Shown: positions 7,182-14,126 of the stretch, one piece after another | Numbering within the stretch: the stretch's first letter is position 1 | Layout: every line of letters starts with the position of its first letter | Assembly: GCA_025999935.1 (NCBI GenBank) | Contig: BNXY01000054.1 | Span: forward strand, 1 to 16,690 | Direction: 5' to 3' | DNA length: 16,690 nucleotides | Source: Bacteroidia bacterium | GTDB taxonomy: Bacteria; Bacteroidota; Bacteroidia; Bacteroidales; Azobacteroidaceae | The notes under the pieces: generated by a model | Seen by the model: only the letters and a program-made list of their open reading frames with translations | Database searches by the model: none | What the model was told of the DNA's origin: nothing | Translations under genes and position numbers: made by a program

Positions 7182-8174
7182 TTAAATTTTTTCTTTATTC
7201 TTTTCTTCTTTGTCCGTATTCTTCTCTTTATCGCCTTCCACTTCTGCCGGAATTTCTTCCTTCTTGGTGTTGTTGACAAAAAGATAGGCATTCATCAGAC
7301 TCAATTCGTTTTCGTCCGGAAGCGGATTGTATTTGGCAAATTTCACAAAATCAGCCAATAACAGAATTTGCTTCAGGTTATCATACGAAATATCCGCATC
7401 GCTGTATCCCCTAAGTTTATCCAATATTTCGCCGGAAGTCATTTCCATGGCGCCTACTTCAAAGCGGGATTCAATGTATTTCCGCAAAGTATCCGTTATG
7501 TCGGAGTGATATTCTTTCATCCTTCCCTGTTGCCACAATTTTTGTATCTTGATGGCATCCAATTCCCGGATGGCGCGGACATGCGGCGGCACGTAAGGTT
7601 CCTCTTTTTTGAACGGTATCAACGACTTTTTGTTGATAATCCGGTATATGATGTAAGCAATCGCAGCCGCTAATACCAATCCCAACAAAATATACAGGAT
7701 AATCGGCAGATAATCCATCAGTACAAACTTGGGCTTAATAATTTCCTTAATATCATAGAATTGCTTGGATTCCACATCAACCGGAAGGGTGGATACTTTC
7801 AATGCCAATTCGTTGGAATAAGCGGTATCGACACCTGAAATCACTTTGAACGGCGGCAATAGATACAAGGCTGAGTCGAAAGCGGTTACGAGGTAATCAT
7901 ATTTCAACAGAATCCGGTTATTGCCGATGTCGGTCGTATCGATTTTTGAAATTTCCAGCACTTCCACATTAGCCATCAAGGTATCGGAAATAACCGGAAT
8001 TTGGAGTGCTTGCCCTTTGTTGGCGGCAATTTCCAAATGAATTTTGGTCTGTTCCCCGATGAGTATTTGGGTCGAATCAATCGTCGCTTTAACGACAACC
8101 GGTTGCGCGGAAATTGAAAACACGCTTATCCACAAAAAAGCGGCAACGGTAAGAAATATTATTCTGTTCTTCAT
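7182..8174 (-). CDS. BatD-like membrane protein of the Bat operon (330 aa)
   Basis: The gene encodes a signal peptide (1-23, ending SISAQ), a beta-rich periplasmic domain (about 25-135) and one membrane helix (about 156-180). The cytoplasmic helical region (about 190-305) contains LLADFVKFAKYNPLP, and the last 28 residues are a highly charged Glu/Lys tail. The layout copies BatD on a smaller scale, and the cytoplasmic part aligns by eye with the BatD tail (LRKYIESRF against WGYLSDKLN, DFVKFA against EFARFA). I chose the ATG at 8174. An in-frame TTG at 8183, next to the DUF58 stop, would add three residues. Genes of this type commonly sit between the DUF58 gene and batA in Bacteroidales. Its exact role is unknown; from its position it is probably a membrane partner of the MoxR/vWA proteins. 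Confidence 0.8.
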   Translation of the reverse strand: MKNRIIFLTVAAFLWISVFSISAQPVVVKATIDSTQILIGEQTKIHLEIAANKGQALQIPVISDTLMANVEVLEISKIDTTDIGNNRILLKYDYLVTAFDSALYLLPPFKVISGVDTAYSNELALKVSTLPVDVESKQFYDIKEIIKPKFVLMDYLPIILYILLGLVLAAAIAYIIYRIINKKSLIPFKKEEPYVPPHVRAIRELDAIKIQKLWQQGRMKEYHSDITDTLRKYIESRFEVGAMEMTSGEILDKLRGYSDADISYDNLKQILLLADFVKFAKYNPLPDENELSLMNAYLFVNNTKKEEIPAEVEGDKEKNTDKEEKNKEKI

Positions 8175-8183
8175 TCTTTTCAA

Positions 8184-9053
8184 TCAACTGCGTTTATTAA
8201 ATAATTCAATCAAAGCCTTGACATAATCATCGTCCGTGCGAATCGAAACGGAATCTACGCGGCTCCTTTTGAAGGCGTTGCTCATATACTCCTGGCGTTT
8301 TTCCCACCAGTGTTTATAGGATTGCCGTACTTTCAACGAAGACGTGTCGATGTATTTTTCCAATCCGCTTTCGGCGTCTTTTATTTTTACCAATCCCACT
8401 TTCGGCATTTCGGTTTCCCGGTCGTCATAGACCTGAATCGCCACCATATCGTGCTTTTTATTGGCAATAATCAGGGCGTCCTGATAATCGCCTTTGTTGA
8501 TATAGTCGGAAAAAACGAAAGCTGTACACCGTTTTTTGATGGCGTTGGTGAGATATTTCAGCGCTTGGGCGATGTCGGTTTTCGTATCTTGCGGCTCAAA
8601 ATCAATCAGTTCGCGGATAATGTAGAGAATGTGTTTCTTTCCTTTTTGGGGAGGAATAAATTTCTCAATCCGGTCGGAGAAAAAAATCACACCGATTTTG
8701 TCGTTGTTCTGAATAGCCGAAAAAGCAAGAGTGGCTGCGATTTCGGCCATCATATCTTTTTTCAGCATCTCTCGGGAACCGAAATTCCGACTTCCGGAAA
8801 CATCTATCAAAAGCATCACGGTCAATTCCCGTTCTTCTTCGAATATTTTGATGTAGGGTTTTGAATATCTTGCGGTTACATTCCAGTCGATGTCCCGGAT
8901 GTCGTCGCCGAATTCATATTCCCGCACTTCCGAAAAAGCCATACCGCGCCCTTTGAACGCCGAATGGTATTGTCCTGCAAAAATATTGCGCGACAATCCA
9001 CGGGTTTTAATTTCTATCTGTCGTACTTTTTTTAATAATTCGCTTGTCTCCAC
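8184..9053 (-). CDS. DUF58 protein (vWA-like) of the Bat operon
   Basis: The 289-residue product is soluble and carries the DUF58 signature: GRGMAFSEVREYEFGDD (35-51) followed by IRDIDWNVTAR. A vWA-like metal motif, D84-V-S86-G-S88, comes next. DUF58 proteins are regular partners of MoxR ATPases. The start is not ATG. An in-frame TAA (9063-9065) lies directly before a TTG at 9062, and the first in-frame ATG is internal at codon 38. I prefer GTG at 9053 because the protein then begins (M)ETSELLKKVRQIE, the usual beginning of this family; TTG at 9062 would add three residues. It lies 77 bases after moxR and 9 bases before the next start. The function is inferred: a cytoplasmic adaptor between MoxR and the membrane Bat proteins. 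Confidence 0.88.
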   Translation of the reverse strand: METSELLKKVRQIEIKTRGLSRNIFAGQYHSAFKGRGMAFSEVREYEFGDDIRDIDWNVTARYSKPYIKIFEEERELTVMLLIDVSGSRNFGSREMLKKDMMAEIAATLAFSAIQNNDKIGVIFFSDRIEKFIPPQKGKKHILYIIRELIDFEPQDTKTDIAQALKYLTNAIKKRCTAFVFSDYINKGDYQDALIIANKKHDMVAIQVYDDRETEMPKVGLVKIKDAESGLEKYIDTSSLKVRQSYKHWWEKRQEYMSNAFKRSRVDSVSIRTDDDYVKALIELFNKRS

Positions 9054-9103
9054 GTCTTTCAATTATAAAATAAAAAATAAAAAATACACGCATTAGCCTG
9101 TCG

Positions 9104-9129
9104 TAATTCGTAATTTTTAATTCGTAATT
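9104..9129. repeat. Two copies of taattcgtaatt between moxR and the DUF58 gene
   Basis: The 12-base sequence taattcgtaatt occurs at 9104-9115 and again at 9118-9129, a 14-base period. It lies within the largest internal gap of the operon. It could be a simple AT-rich repeat or an mRNA element between the two genes; no promoter box was seen in it. Confidence 0.5.
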
Positions 9130-9130
9130 G

Positions 9131-10126
9131 TTAGGGTACTTCAACTTTGTTCAATATTTCACTGATAATTTCTTCCGAGGTCAGATTGCGGGCTTCGGCT
9201 TCGTAAGTCAGACCGATACGGTGGCGCAAAACATCGAAGCAGACGGCGCGGATATCTTCGGGAATAACGTATCCTCTCCGTTTGATGAATGCGTAAGCCC
9301 TTGCCGCCAAGGCCAGATTGATGGAAGCGCGAGGCGAAGCGCCGAAAGAAATCATGTCTTTCAGATTCGGAAGTCCGTGTTCTTGCGGGAAACGTGTAGC
9401 AAAAACGATGTCCACAATGTATTTTTCAATTTTTTCATCTAAATAGACTTCGTTGACGATTTTGCGGGCTTCCAATATTTCTTGTTTTTTCAGAATCGGC
9501 TTGATGTCAATCTTTTCGCTGCTGATGTTTTGACGGATAATCAGTTTTTCTTCCTCTTTTTTCGGATAACTGATTACGACTTTCAACATAAAACGATCCA
9601 CTTGGGCTTCGGGAAGCGGATAGGTGCCTTCTTGTTCGATGGGATTCTGGGTCGCCATTACCAGGAATGGTTCGGGAAGTTTGTAGGTTTTTTCGCCGAT
9701 GGTAACCTGGCGTTCCTGCATCGCTTCTAACAGAGCGCTTTGCACTTTAGCCGGAGCGCGGTTAATTTCATCCGCCAAAACAAAATTGGCGAAAACCGGA
9801 CCGTGTTTTACCAAAAACTCTTCGTTTTTCTGGCTGTAAATCATGGTTCCGACAACGTCGGCCGGAAGCAAGTCGGGCGTAAATTGAATACGACTGTATT
9901 TCGCCTCGATTAATGATGCTAATGTTTTAATAGCTAACGTTTTTGCCAAACCAGGAACACCTTCCAGCAGGATATGTCCGTCGGACAACAAACCGATTAG
10001 CAAAGATTCAACCAAGTGCTTTTGTCCTACGATTACCTGATCCATGCCTTTAAAGATCATGTTGACAAAACCGCTTTTGCTTTCAATTCTTTCGTTTAAT
10101 TCTCGAATATCAACTGTTTGACTCAT
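9131..10126 (-). CDS. moxR: MoxR-family AAA+ ATPase
   Basis: The product has 331 residues. Walker A is GVPGLAKT (56-63), Walker B is FVLADE (115-120) followed by INRAPAKVQSALLEAMQE, and sensor 1 is in ATQNP (158-162). YPLPEAQVDRF (169-179) is a hallmark of the MoxR group, and a C-terminal lid domain ends the protein. It is cytoplasmic and hydrolyses ATP to remodel partner proteins; MoxR enzymes typically act on vWA proteins encoded next to them. Here it is the first gene of the Bat operon, with a likely promoter box at 10177-10184 and no gene overlap upstream. All catalytic motifs are intact. Confidence 0.93.
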   Translation of the reverse strand: MSQTVDIRELNERIESKSGFVNMIFKGMDQVIVGQKHLVESLLIGLLSDGHILLEGVPGLAKTLAIKTLASLIEAKYSRIQFTPDLLPADVVGTMIYSQKNEEFLVKHGPVFANFVLADEINRAPAKVQSALLEAMQERQVTIGEKTYKLPEPFLVMATQNPIEQEGTYPLPEAQVDRFMLKVVISYPKKEEEKLIIRQNISSEKIDIKPILKKQEILEARKIVNEVYLDEKIEKYIVDIVFATRFPQEHGLPNLKDMISFGASPRASINLALAARAYAFIKRRGYVIPEDIRAVCFDVLRHRIGLTYEAEARNLTSEEIISEILNKVEVP

Positions 10127-10176
10127 ATAAAATATTTGTTATAGTTTTTAAAATTACTCTTTCGTATAAGACAGTG

Positions 10177-10184
10177 CAAAATTA
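10177..10184 (-). promoter_or_regulatory. Putative promoter -7 box of the Bat operon
   Basis: The minus strand reads TAATTTTG, an exact fit to the Bacteroidetes -7 consensus TAnnTTTG, 50 bases before the moxR ATG. The -33 TTTG is not evident. It lies in the only sizeable gap (10127-10265) upstream of moxR, where no gene or strong terminator was seen. Confidence 0.5.
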
Positions 10185-10265
10185 TAAATGTTAAATTGAA
10201 TTGATATAGTTTTTGAGTTAAAAATCATTAATTATATTTTAAGTTTTCAAATTCATACTTGATTG

Positions 10266-11180
10266 TCACGGCTTTTTGTAGAGGCTAATCAATTCCTCGG
10301 CTCTCCGTATTGATTCCGGACTGTTTTTATCAATCCGGTATTTTTGAGCGGGCGGAATTGAGATAGTTACACCCGGAAGAATTTTATCAGGATTTTTTAT
10401 GATTTCTTTGTTTTCTTCGTAAAGATAAATCCAGAATATTTTATTTCCGTATTCCGCTAATGCAATATAAGTTAATCGGTCGCCGGATATAAGCGTTCTT
10501 TTTTCACTTACACTTGATTCGTTTTTCTCCTGTTTTTCCGCAACGGTTTTTTCCGGATCAGCGTTTGTTGTAATTATCGGATTGGCAATTTCCGGTTCAT
10601 CAATAACGGCAAGGCTGTCGGTTTCTATCCCTTGAGCCGGCTGTTCAATTTCCGGCACGGGAATTAAAATGGTAGCGGTTTGTTTCTGCTTGGGTTCTTT
10701 TCCTTGATAATAGATAAGGAGCGCAGAAACGGCTGCAATGCAAAGGAATGTAATCATTGAAATGACTGTAAATTTGTTTTTTTTCTTGGCCGGCATTGCT
10801 TCTTCGGCTTCTCTAACTTCCTCTTCCACAATTTCTTCCTCTTCATCAACCACCGCTGTTTCATCAATTTCCACCGGTTCAAAAAACGAAAAAGGTTCAT
10901 TGACCGCTTGCGCCAGATTTTTATCCGGCGAAAATGTCACTTTATAATGGGCCGGAATCAAAACCCTTTCGCCGGAAACGACATCCACACTTTCGCGATC
11001 ATCCATCAGTAAAAGCTTGAATGTTCCCAAATCTTTTATTTTCAAAGATTTGTCTTTAAGAAGCGCATCGTTCATTACCTCAAAATATTCTCGAAGAAAA
11101 ATTTCCGCTTCTTTTTTGGTGATCCCGGTTTTTTCGGACAATAGAGCGGCTAAATCTAAAAAGTTGATTTTTTCACTCAT
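10266..11180 (-). CDS. HU-like domain / transmembrane helix / LysM protein
   Basis: The product has 304 residues. An HU/IHF-like DNA-binding fold covers about 5-95 (KIKDLGTFKL at 47-56, PDKNLAQAVN at 85-94), followed by an acidic stretch (about 102-128). A basic KKKNK (132-136) sits just before one membrane helix (about 137-158). After a linker of about 70 residues comes a LysM domain (about 228-278: SGDRLTYIALAEYG, then LPGVTISIPP). The basic residues before the helix predict HU inside and LysM outside. LysM binds N-acetylglucosamine glycans such as peptidoglycan, so the protein may link DNA, or another HU-type partner, to the cell wall; this is inference. The arm lacks the tip Pro of NPxTG (it reads VDVVSGER), so DNA bending may be altered. 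It overlaps the small HU gene by 8 bases. Confidence 0.85.
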   Translation of the reverse strand: MSEKINFLDLAALLSEKTGITKKEAEIFLREYFEVMNDALLKDKSLKIKDLGTFKLLLMDDRESVDVVSGERVLIPAHYKVTFSPDKNLAQAVNEPFSFFEPVEIDETAVVDEEEEIVEEEVREAEEAMPAKKKNKFTVISMITFLCIAAVSALLIYYQGKEPKQKQTATILIPVPEIEQPAQGIETDSLAVIDEPEIANPIITTNADPEKTVAEKQEKNESSVSEKRTLISGDRLTYIALAEYGNKIFWIYLYEENKEIIKNPDKILPGVTISIPPAQKYRIDKNSPESIRRAEELISLYKKP

Positions 11181-11460
11181 GACTCAATTCTTTGATTTTC
11201 TTGTTGAACGAGGGAGCTGCTTTAAATTTGACAATCAATTTGGGCGGAATCAACATTTTCTTTCCGGTTTCCGGATGAACGTTGATTCTCTCATTTCTTT
11301 TCTTCACTTCCAAACTTCCGAAATTCGTGATCGAAACGACATTTTCTTTGATTAGTTCTGCGGTAATTACTGCAACCGTATCGTCCAATCGCGCTGCCGT
11401 TTCCTGTTTAGATAGTTTTAAGCGTTGGGATAATGCTGTAATTAATTCGGAAGAATTCAT
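11173..11460 (-). CDS. HU-family DNA-binding protein
   Basis: The product has 95 residues and consists of a single HU/IHF domain. The helical N-terminus (NSSELITALSQRLKLSKQET) dimerises, NFGSLEVKKR leads into the beta arms, and HPETGKK (61-67) carries the conserved Pro at the arm tip that normally intercalates into DNA. It should bind and bend DNA as a dimer in the nucleoid. It lies 26 bases after rimO, and its stop overlaps the start of the HU-LysM gene (ATGAGTGA). The overlap suggests translational coupling and possibly joint function, for example as a heterodimer. The family is clear; specificity (HU versus IHF type) is not. Confidence 0.92.
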   Translation of the reverse strand: MNSSELITALSQRLKLSKQETAARLDDTVAVITAELIKENVVSITNFGSLEVKKRNERINVHPETGKKMLIPPKLIVKFKAAPSFNKKIKELSHE

Positions 11461-11486
11461 AATGGTATTTCCTGTTTAATTGTTCA

Positions 11487-12800
11487 TTATTCATTAATAA
11501 ATGTTAATTCAACGGCGCCTAACAAATCAAAAGATTGGGTTCCGGTAATTTTTACCGGATAAAATTTACCGGAACTCAATTTTTTGTTTTTATTGATTAA
11601 CACTTCCGGATCCACTTCCGGAGAATCATATTCGGTACGCCCGATATAAAAATCGGATTCTTCGCGGTCAATGATGACTTTCAGGGTTTGTCCGATTTTG
11701 CTGTCGCTGATTTCACCGGCAATTTGTTCTTGCACCGCCATCAGTTCGTCCATGCGTTTGTTTTTGATTTCCAAAGGGATATCATCCTTGTAATGTTTAC
11801 CGGAATAGGTTCCTTCTTCTTCGGAATAGGGAAAAGCGCCCATCCGTTCAAAACGCATCTCGCGAACAAATGCCAATAAATCGGCGAAATCTGCTTCGGT
11901 TTCGCCGGGATGTCCCACCATCAAGGTGGTTCGGAGATGAATACCCGGTACTTCTTCCCGGATTTTTTGCAGCAATTCGACCGTTTCCGTCCGCGAAATA
12001 TTTCTCCGCATGGCTTTCAACACAGTGTCACTGCTGTGTTGTAGCGCAATATCCAAGTATTTGCAAATATTTTCTTTTTCGCGCATCACCGGCAATATAT
12101 CCATCGGAAATTGTGCCGGATAGGCGTAATGCAAACGGAGCCATTCTACGCCGGGAATGTCAGCGATGCGTTTTAGTAAATCCGCAAGGTTGAACTTTTT
12201 ATACAGATCTTTCCCGTAATAGGTCAAATCTTGAGCAATCAATTGAAATTCTTTAACCCCTTGTTTGACCAAGTCCTTGACTTCTTGCTCAATTGCTTCG
12301 ATGCTCCTCGATAGGTATTTTCCGGTAATAATCGGAATGGAGCAGTAAGAGCAAGTCCGGTTGCAACCTTCCGCAATTTTCAGATAAGCGTAATGCGAGG
12401 GCGTAGTCAGCAATCTTTCGGACGATAATTCCTGTAAATAGGATTTTCCCAAGTCAGACAGCAATTCTTTCCAGTTGAATTTGCCGTAAAACTTATCGAC
12501 TTCGGGAATCAATTTTTCCAACTCCTGCATATACCTTTCCGAAAGGCAACCCATGACAAAGAGTTTTTTGATTTGTTTGCTTTTCTTGGCTTCTCCAAAT
12601 TCAAGAATCAGGTTGATGGATTCTTCTTTGGCGCTTTCGATAAATCCGCAAGTGTTGACCACCACAATATCTCCCTGCATCTTTTCGGGGTCGTGCGCTA
12701 CCAAATAACCATTTGCGGCAAACTGGCGCATCAACAATTCCGAATCGACCAGATTTTTGGAACAACCCAATGTGATAATATCGACCTTATTTTTTCTCAT
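11487..12800 (-). CDS. rimO: Ribosomal protein S12 methylthiotransferase RimO
   Basis: The product has 437 residues. The N-terminal MTTase domain holds the auxiliary [4Fe-4S] ligands C13 (LGCSKN), C51 (NTCGFI) and C85 (GCLSERY). The radical-SAM domain carries C146-x3-C150-x2-C153 (EGCNRTCSYCSIP), and a C-terminal TRAM-type domain starts at about residue 370. LGCSKNLVDSE and the SIPIITGKYLSRS region mark RimO rather than the tRNA enzyme MiaB. It adds a methylthio group to a conserved aspartate of ribosomal protein S12, using S-adenosylmethionine. Its start lies inside the end of ftsY (14-base overlap). All metal ligands are present. Confidence 0.94.
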   Translation of the reverse strand: MRKNKVDIITLGCSKNLVDSELLMRQFAANGYLVAHDPEKMQGDIVVVNTCGFIESAKEESINLILEFGEAKKSKQIKKLFVMGCLSERYMQELEKLIPEVDKFYGKFNWKELLSDLGKSYLQELSSERLLTTPSHYAYLKIAEGCNRTCSYCSIPIITGKYLSRSIEAIEQEVKDLVKQGVKEFQLIAQDLTYYGKDLYKKFNLADLLKRIADIPGVEWLRLHYAYPAQFPMDILPVMREKENICKYLDIALQHSSDTVLKAMRRNISRTETVELLQKIREEVPGIHLRTTLMVGHPGETEADFADLLAFVREMRFERMGAFPYSEEEGTYSGKHYKDDIPLEIKNKRMDELMAVQEQIAGEISDSKIGQTLKVIIDREESDFYIGRTEYDSPEVDPEVLINKNKKLSSGKFYPVKITGTQSFDLLGAVELTFINE

Positions 12801-13752
12801 CGTCGCCGAACAGGGAGTTTACAAATTCCTGTTTTCTAAATACTTGCAAATCTTCTATTCCTTCACCCAGACCGATGTATTTGACCGGAATATGAAATTG
12901 GTCGGAAATTCCGATTACCACGCCGCCTTTGGCAGTTCCGTCCAACTTGGTAATGGCCAAAGCGGTAACTTCAGTTGCGGCGGTAAATTGTTTGGCTTGT
13001 TCAAAAGCGTTCTGTCCGGTTGAGCCGTCCAAAACCAACAGTACTTCGTTGGGGGCGTTTGGAACCACTTTTTTCATCACATTTTTTATCTTCGTCAGCT
13101 CGTTCATCAAGTTGATTTTGTTGTGAAGTCGTCCGGCCGTATCAATAATCACTACGTCGGCATCGTTGGCAACCGCTGAATTTAGGGTATCGAAAGCGAC
13201 CGAAGCGGGGTCGGAACCCATTTTTTGCTTGACGATAGGCACATCGACACGTTCGCTCCAGATGGTCAGTTGTTCTACGGCGGCAGCCCGGAAAGTATCG
13301 GCCGCTCCCAAGTAAACTTTTTTGCCCGCTTTTTTGAAATGATGCGCCAATTTGCCGATGGTTGTGGTTTTGCCCACGCCGTTTACGCCGACTACCATGA
13401 TGACGTATGGCTTTTTATTTCCCGAAATATCAAAATCATCCGGCTGCTCCGAGTCGCTACCCATCAGCAGGGAAGCGATTTCATCCCGGAGAATATGAGT
13501 CAGTTCTTGTGAATCAATGTATTTTTCACGAGCAATCCGGGTTTCAATCCGTGAAATGATTTTCAGGGTGGTTTCCACGCCGACATCCGAAGTAATCAAC
13601 ACTTCTTCCAAATCGTCCAATACTTCTTCGTCAACTTTCGATTTTCCGGCGACGACCCGGGTCAGTTTTGAAAATACGTTTTCCTTGGTCTTGGATAAAC
13701 CCTTGTCCAAGGTGTTTTTATTGTCTTTTGAGAAAAAATTGAATAAGCCCAT
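12787..13752 (-). CDS. ftsY: Signal recognition particle receptor FtsY
   Basis: The product has 321 residues: a short charged N-terminus, the N helical bundle (about 20-100) and the SRP-type GTPase G domain. Motifs are G1 GVNGVGKTT (122-130), DTFRAA (152-157), G3 DTAGR (204-208) and G4 TKLDG (268-272). The long acidic A domain of E. coli FtsY is absent, as in many bacteria. It receives SRP-bound ribosomes at the inner membrane for insertion of membrane proteins. It is the first gene of a four-gene unit with rimO and the two HU-type genes. A TACCTTTG box at 13790-13797 probably drives the unit. Confidence 0.95.
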   Translation of the reverse strand: MGLFNFFSKDNKNTLDKGLSKTKENVFSKLTRVVAGKSKVDEEVLDDLEEVLITSDVGVETTLKIISRIETRIAREKYIDSQELTHILRDEIASLLMGSDSEQPDDFDISGNKKPYVIMVVGVNGVGKTTTIGKLAHHFKKAGKKVYLGAADTFRAAAVEQLTIWSERVDVPIVKQKMGSDPASVAFDTLNSAVANDADVVIIDTAGRLHNKINLMNELTKIKNVMKKVVPNAPNEVLLVLDGSTGQNAFEQAKQFTAATEVTALAITKLDGTAKGGVVIGISDQFHIPVKYIGLGEGIEDLQVFRKQEFVNSLFGDDEKK

Positions 13753-13789
13753 TGATGAATGAATAATAAATTATGTATTATGAATGATG

Positions 13790-13797
13790 CAAAGGTA
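13790..13797 (-). promoter_or_regulatory. Putative -7 box for the ftsY operon
   Basis: The minus strand reads TACCTTTG, an exact TAnnTTTG match, 37 bases before the ftsY ATG. At the -33 position only a T-run is seen rather than TTTG. Confidence 0.55.
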
Positions 13798-13870
13798 CAT
13801 AAAAATGTAATATAAAAAAACTTCCTTTCGACGGGTGTACGATAAATTCCCCATTTTTTTATCCCTTAGC

Positions 13871-14034
13871 CGGCAAAAACGATGGAAACGAACAAATTTC
13901 CAATTTTTGAATTACATGCATTCATTTTCGGGAGAATGCCGTCATTGGTAGCATAGCGAGGAATCTGCTGAAAATGAATGTATTTAATTTAAAAATGGAA
14001 AATTTGTCGTGCATCCACTGTAAATGTTTTGCCG
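13871..14034. repeat. Long imperfect palindrome (REP/MITE-like element)
   Basis: The arms 13892-13929 and 13970-14007 (38 bases each) are inverted copies with only a few mismatches and one offset gap (ACAAATTT-CC outside, CATTCATTTTC inside). Flanking blocks extend the match: CGGCAAAAAC at 13871-13880 mirrors GTTTTGCCG at 14026-14034. The 40-base centre contains gtcattggtagcatagcg, which resembles short palindromic repeats I recall as dispersed in Bacteroidales genomes. Transcribed from either side, it would fold into a long hairpin. No transposase is present, so it would be non-autonomous if mobile. The inverted repeat is seen directly; its mobile origin is inferred. Confidence 0.65.
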
Positions 14035-14068
14035 TTTTTTTTAAATTTTATTTGCGGATTTAAGGTAT

Positions 14069-14095
14069 TTTGAAAAAAAATAATTCGTAACTTTG
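14069..14095 (+). promoter_or_regulatory. Promoter of the lipoprotein gene
   Basis: TAACTTTG at 14088-14095 matches the Bacteroidetes -7 consensus exactly. TTTG at 14069-14072 could be the -33 element, although the spacing is about three bases short. Transcription would start near 14102, giving a leader of about 25 bases. Confidence 0.6.
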
Positions 14096-14126
14096 CAGTA
14101 AACTATTTTAATATTTGTAAAAAATT

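Larger units (their letters stand above)
13753..14126. other. Divergent intergenic region between ftsY and the lipoprotein gene
   Basis: These 374 bases hold no credible protein gene. They contain a promoter box facing ftsY, a long imperfect palindrome of REP/MITE type in the middle, and a promoter box facing the lipoprotein gene. Confidence 0.7.

Noticed and set aside
8310..8864. 184-codon open frame opposite the DUF58 gene.
   Set aside because: It lies entirely antisense to a well-supported gene and its translation is Phe-rich without domain patterns.
13922..14014. 30-codon minus-strand frame (MHDKFSIFKL...) and a similar 24-codon plus-strand frame starting at 13883.
   Set aside because: The two look alike only because they read the two arms of the same palindrome; this is a by-product of the repeat.
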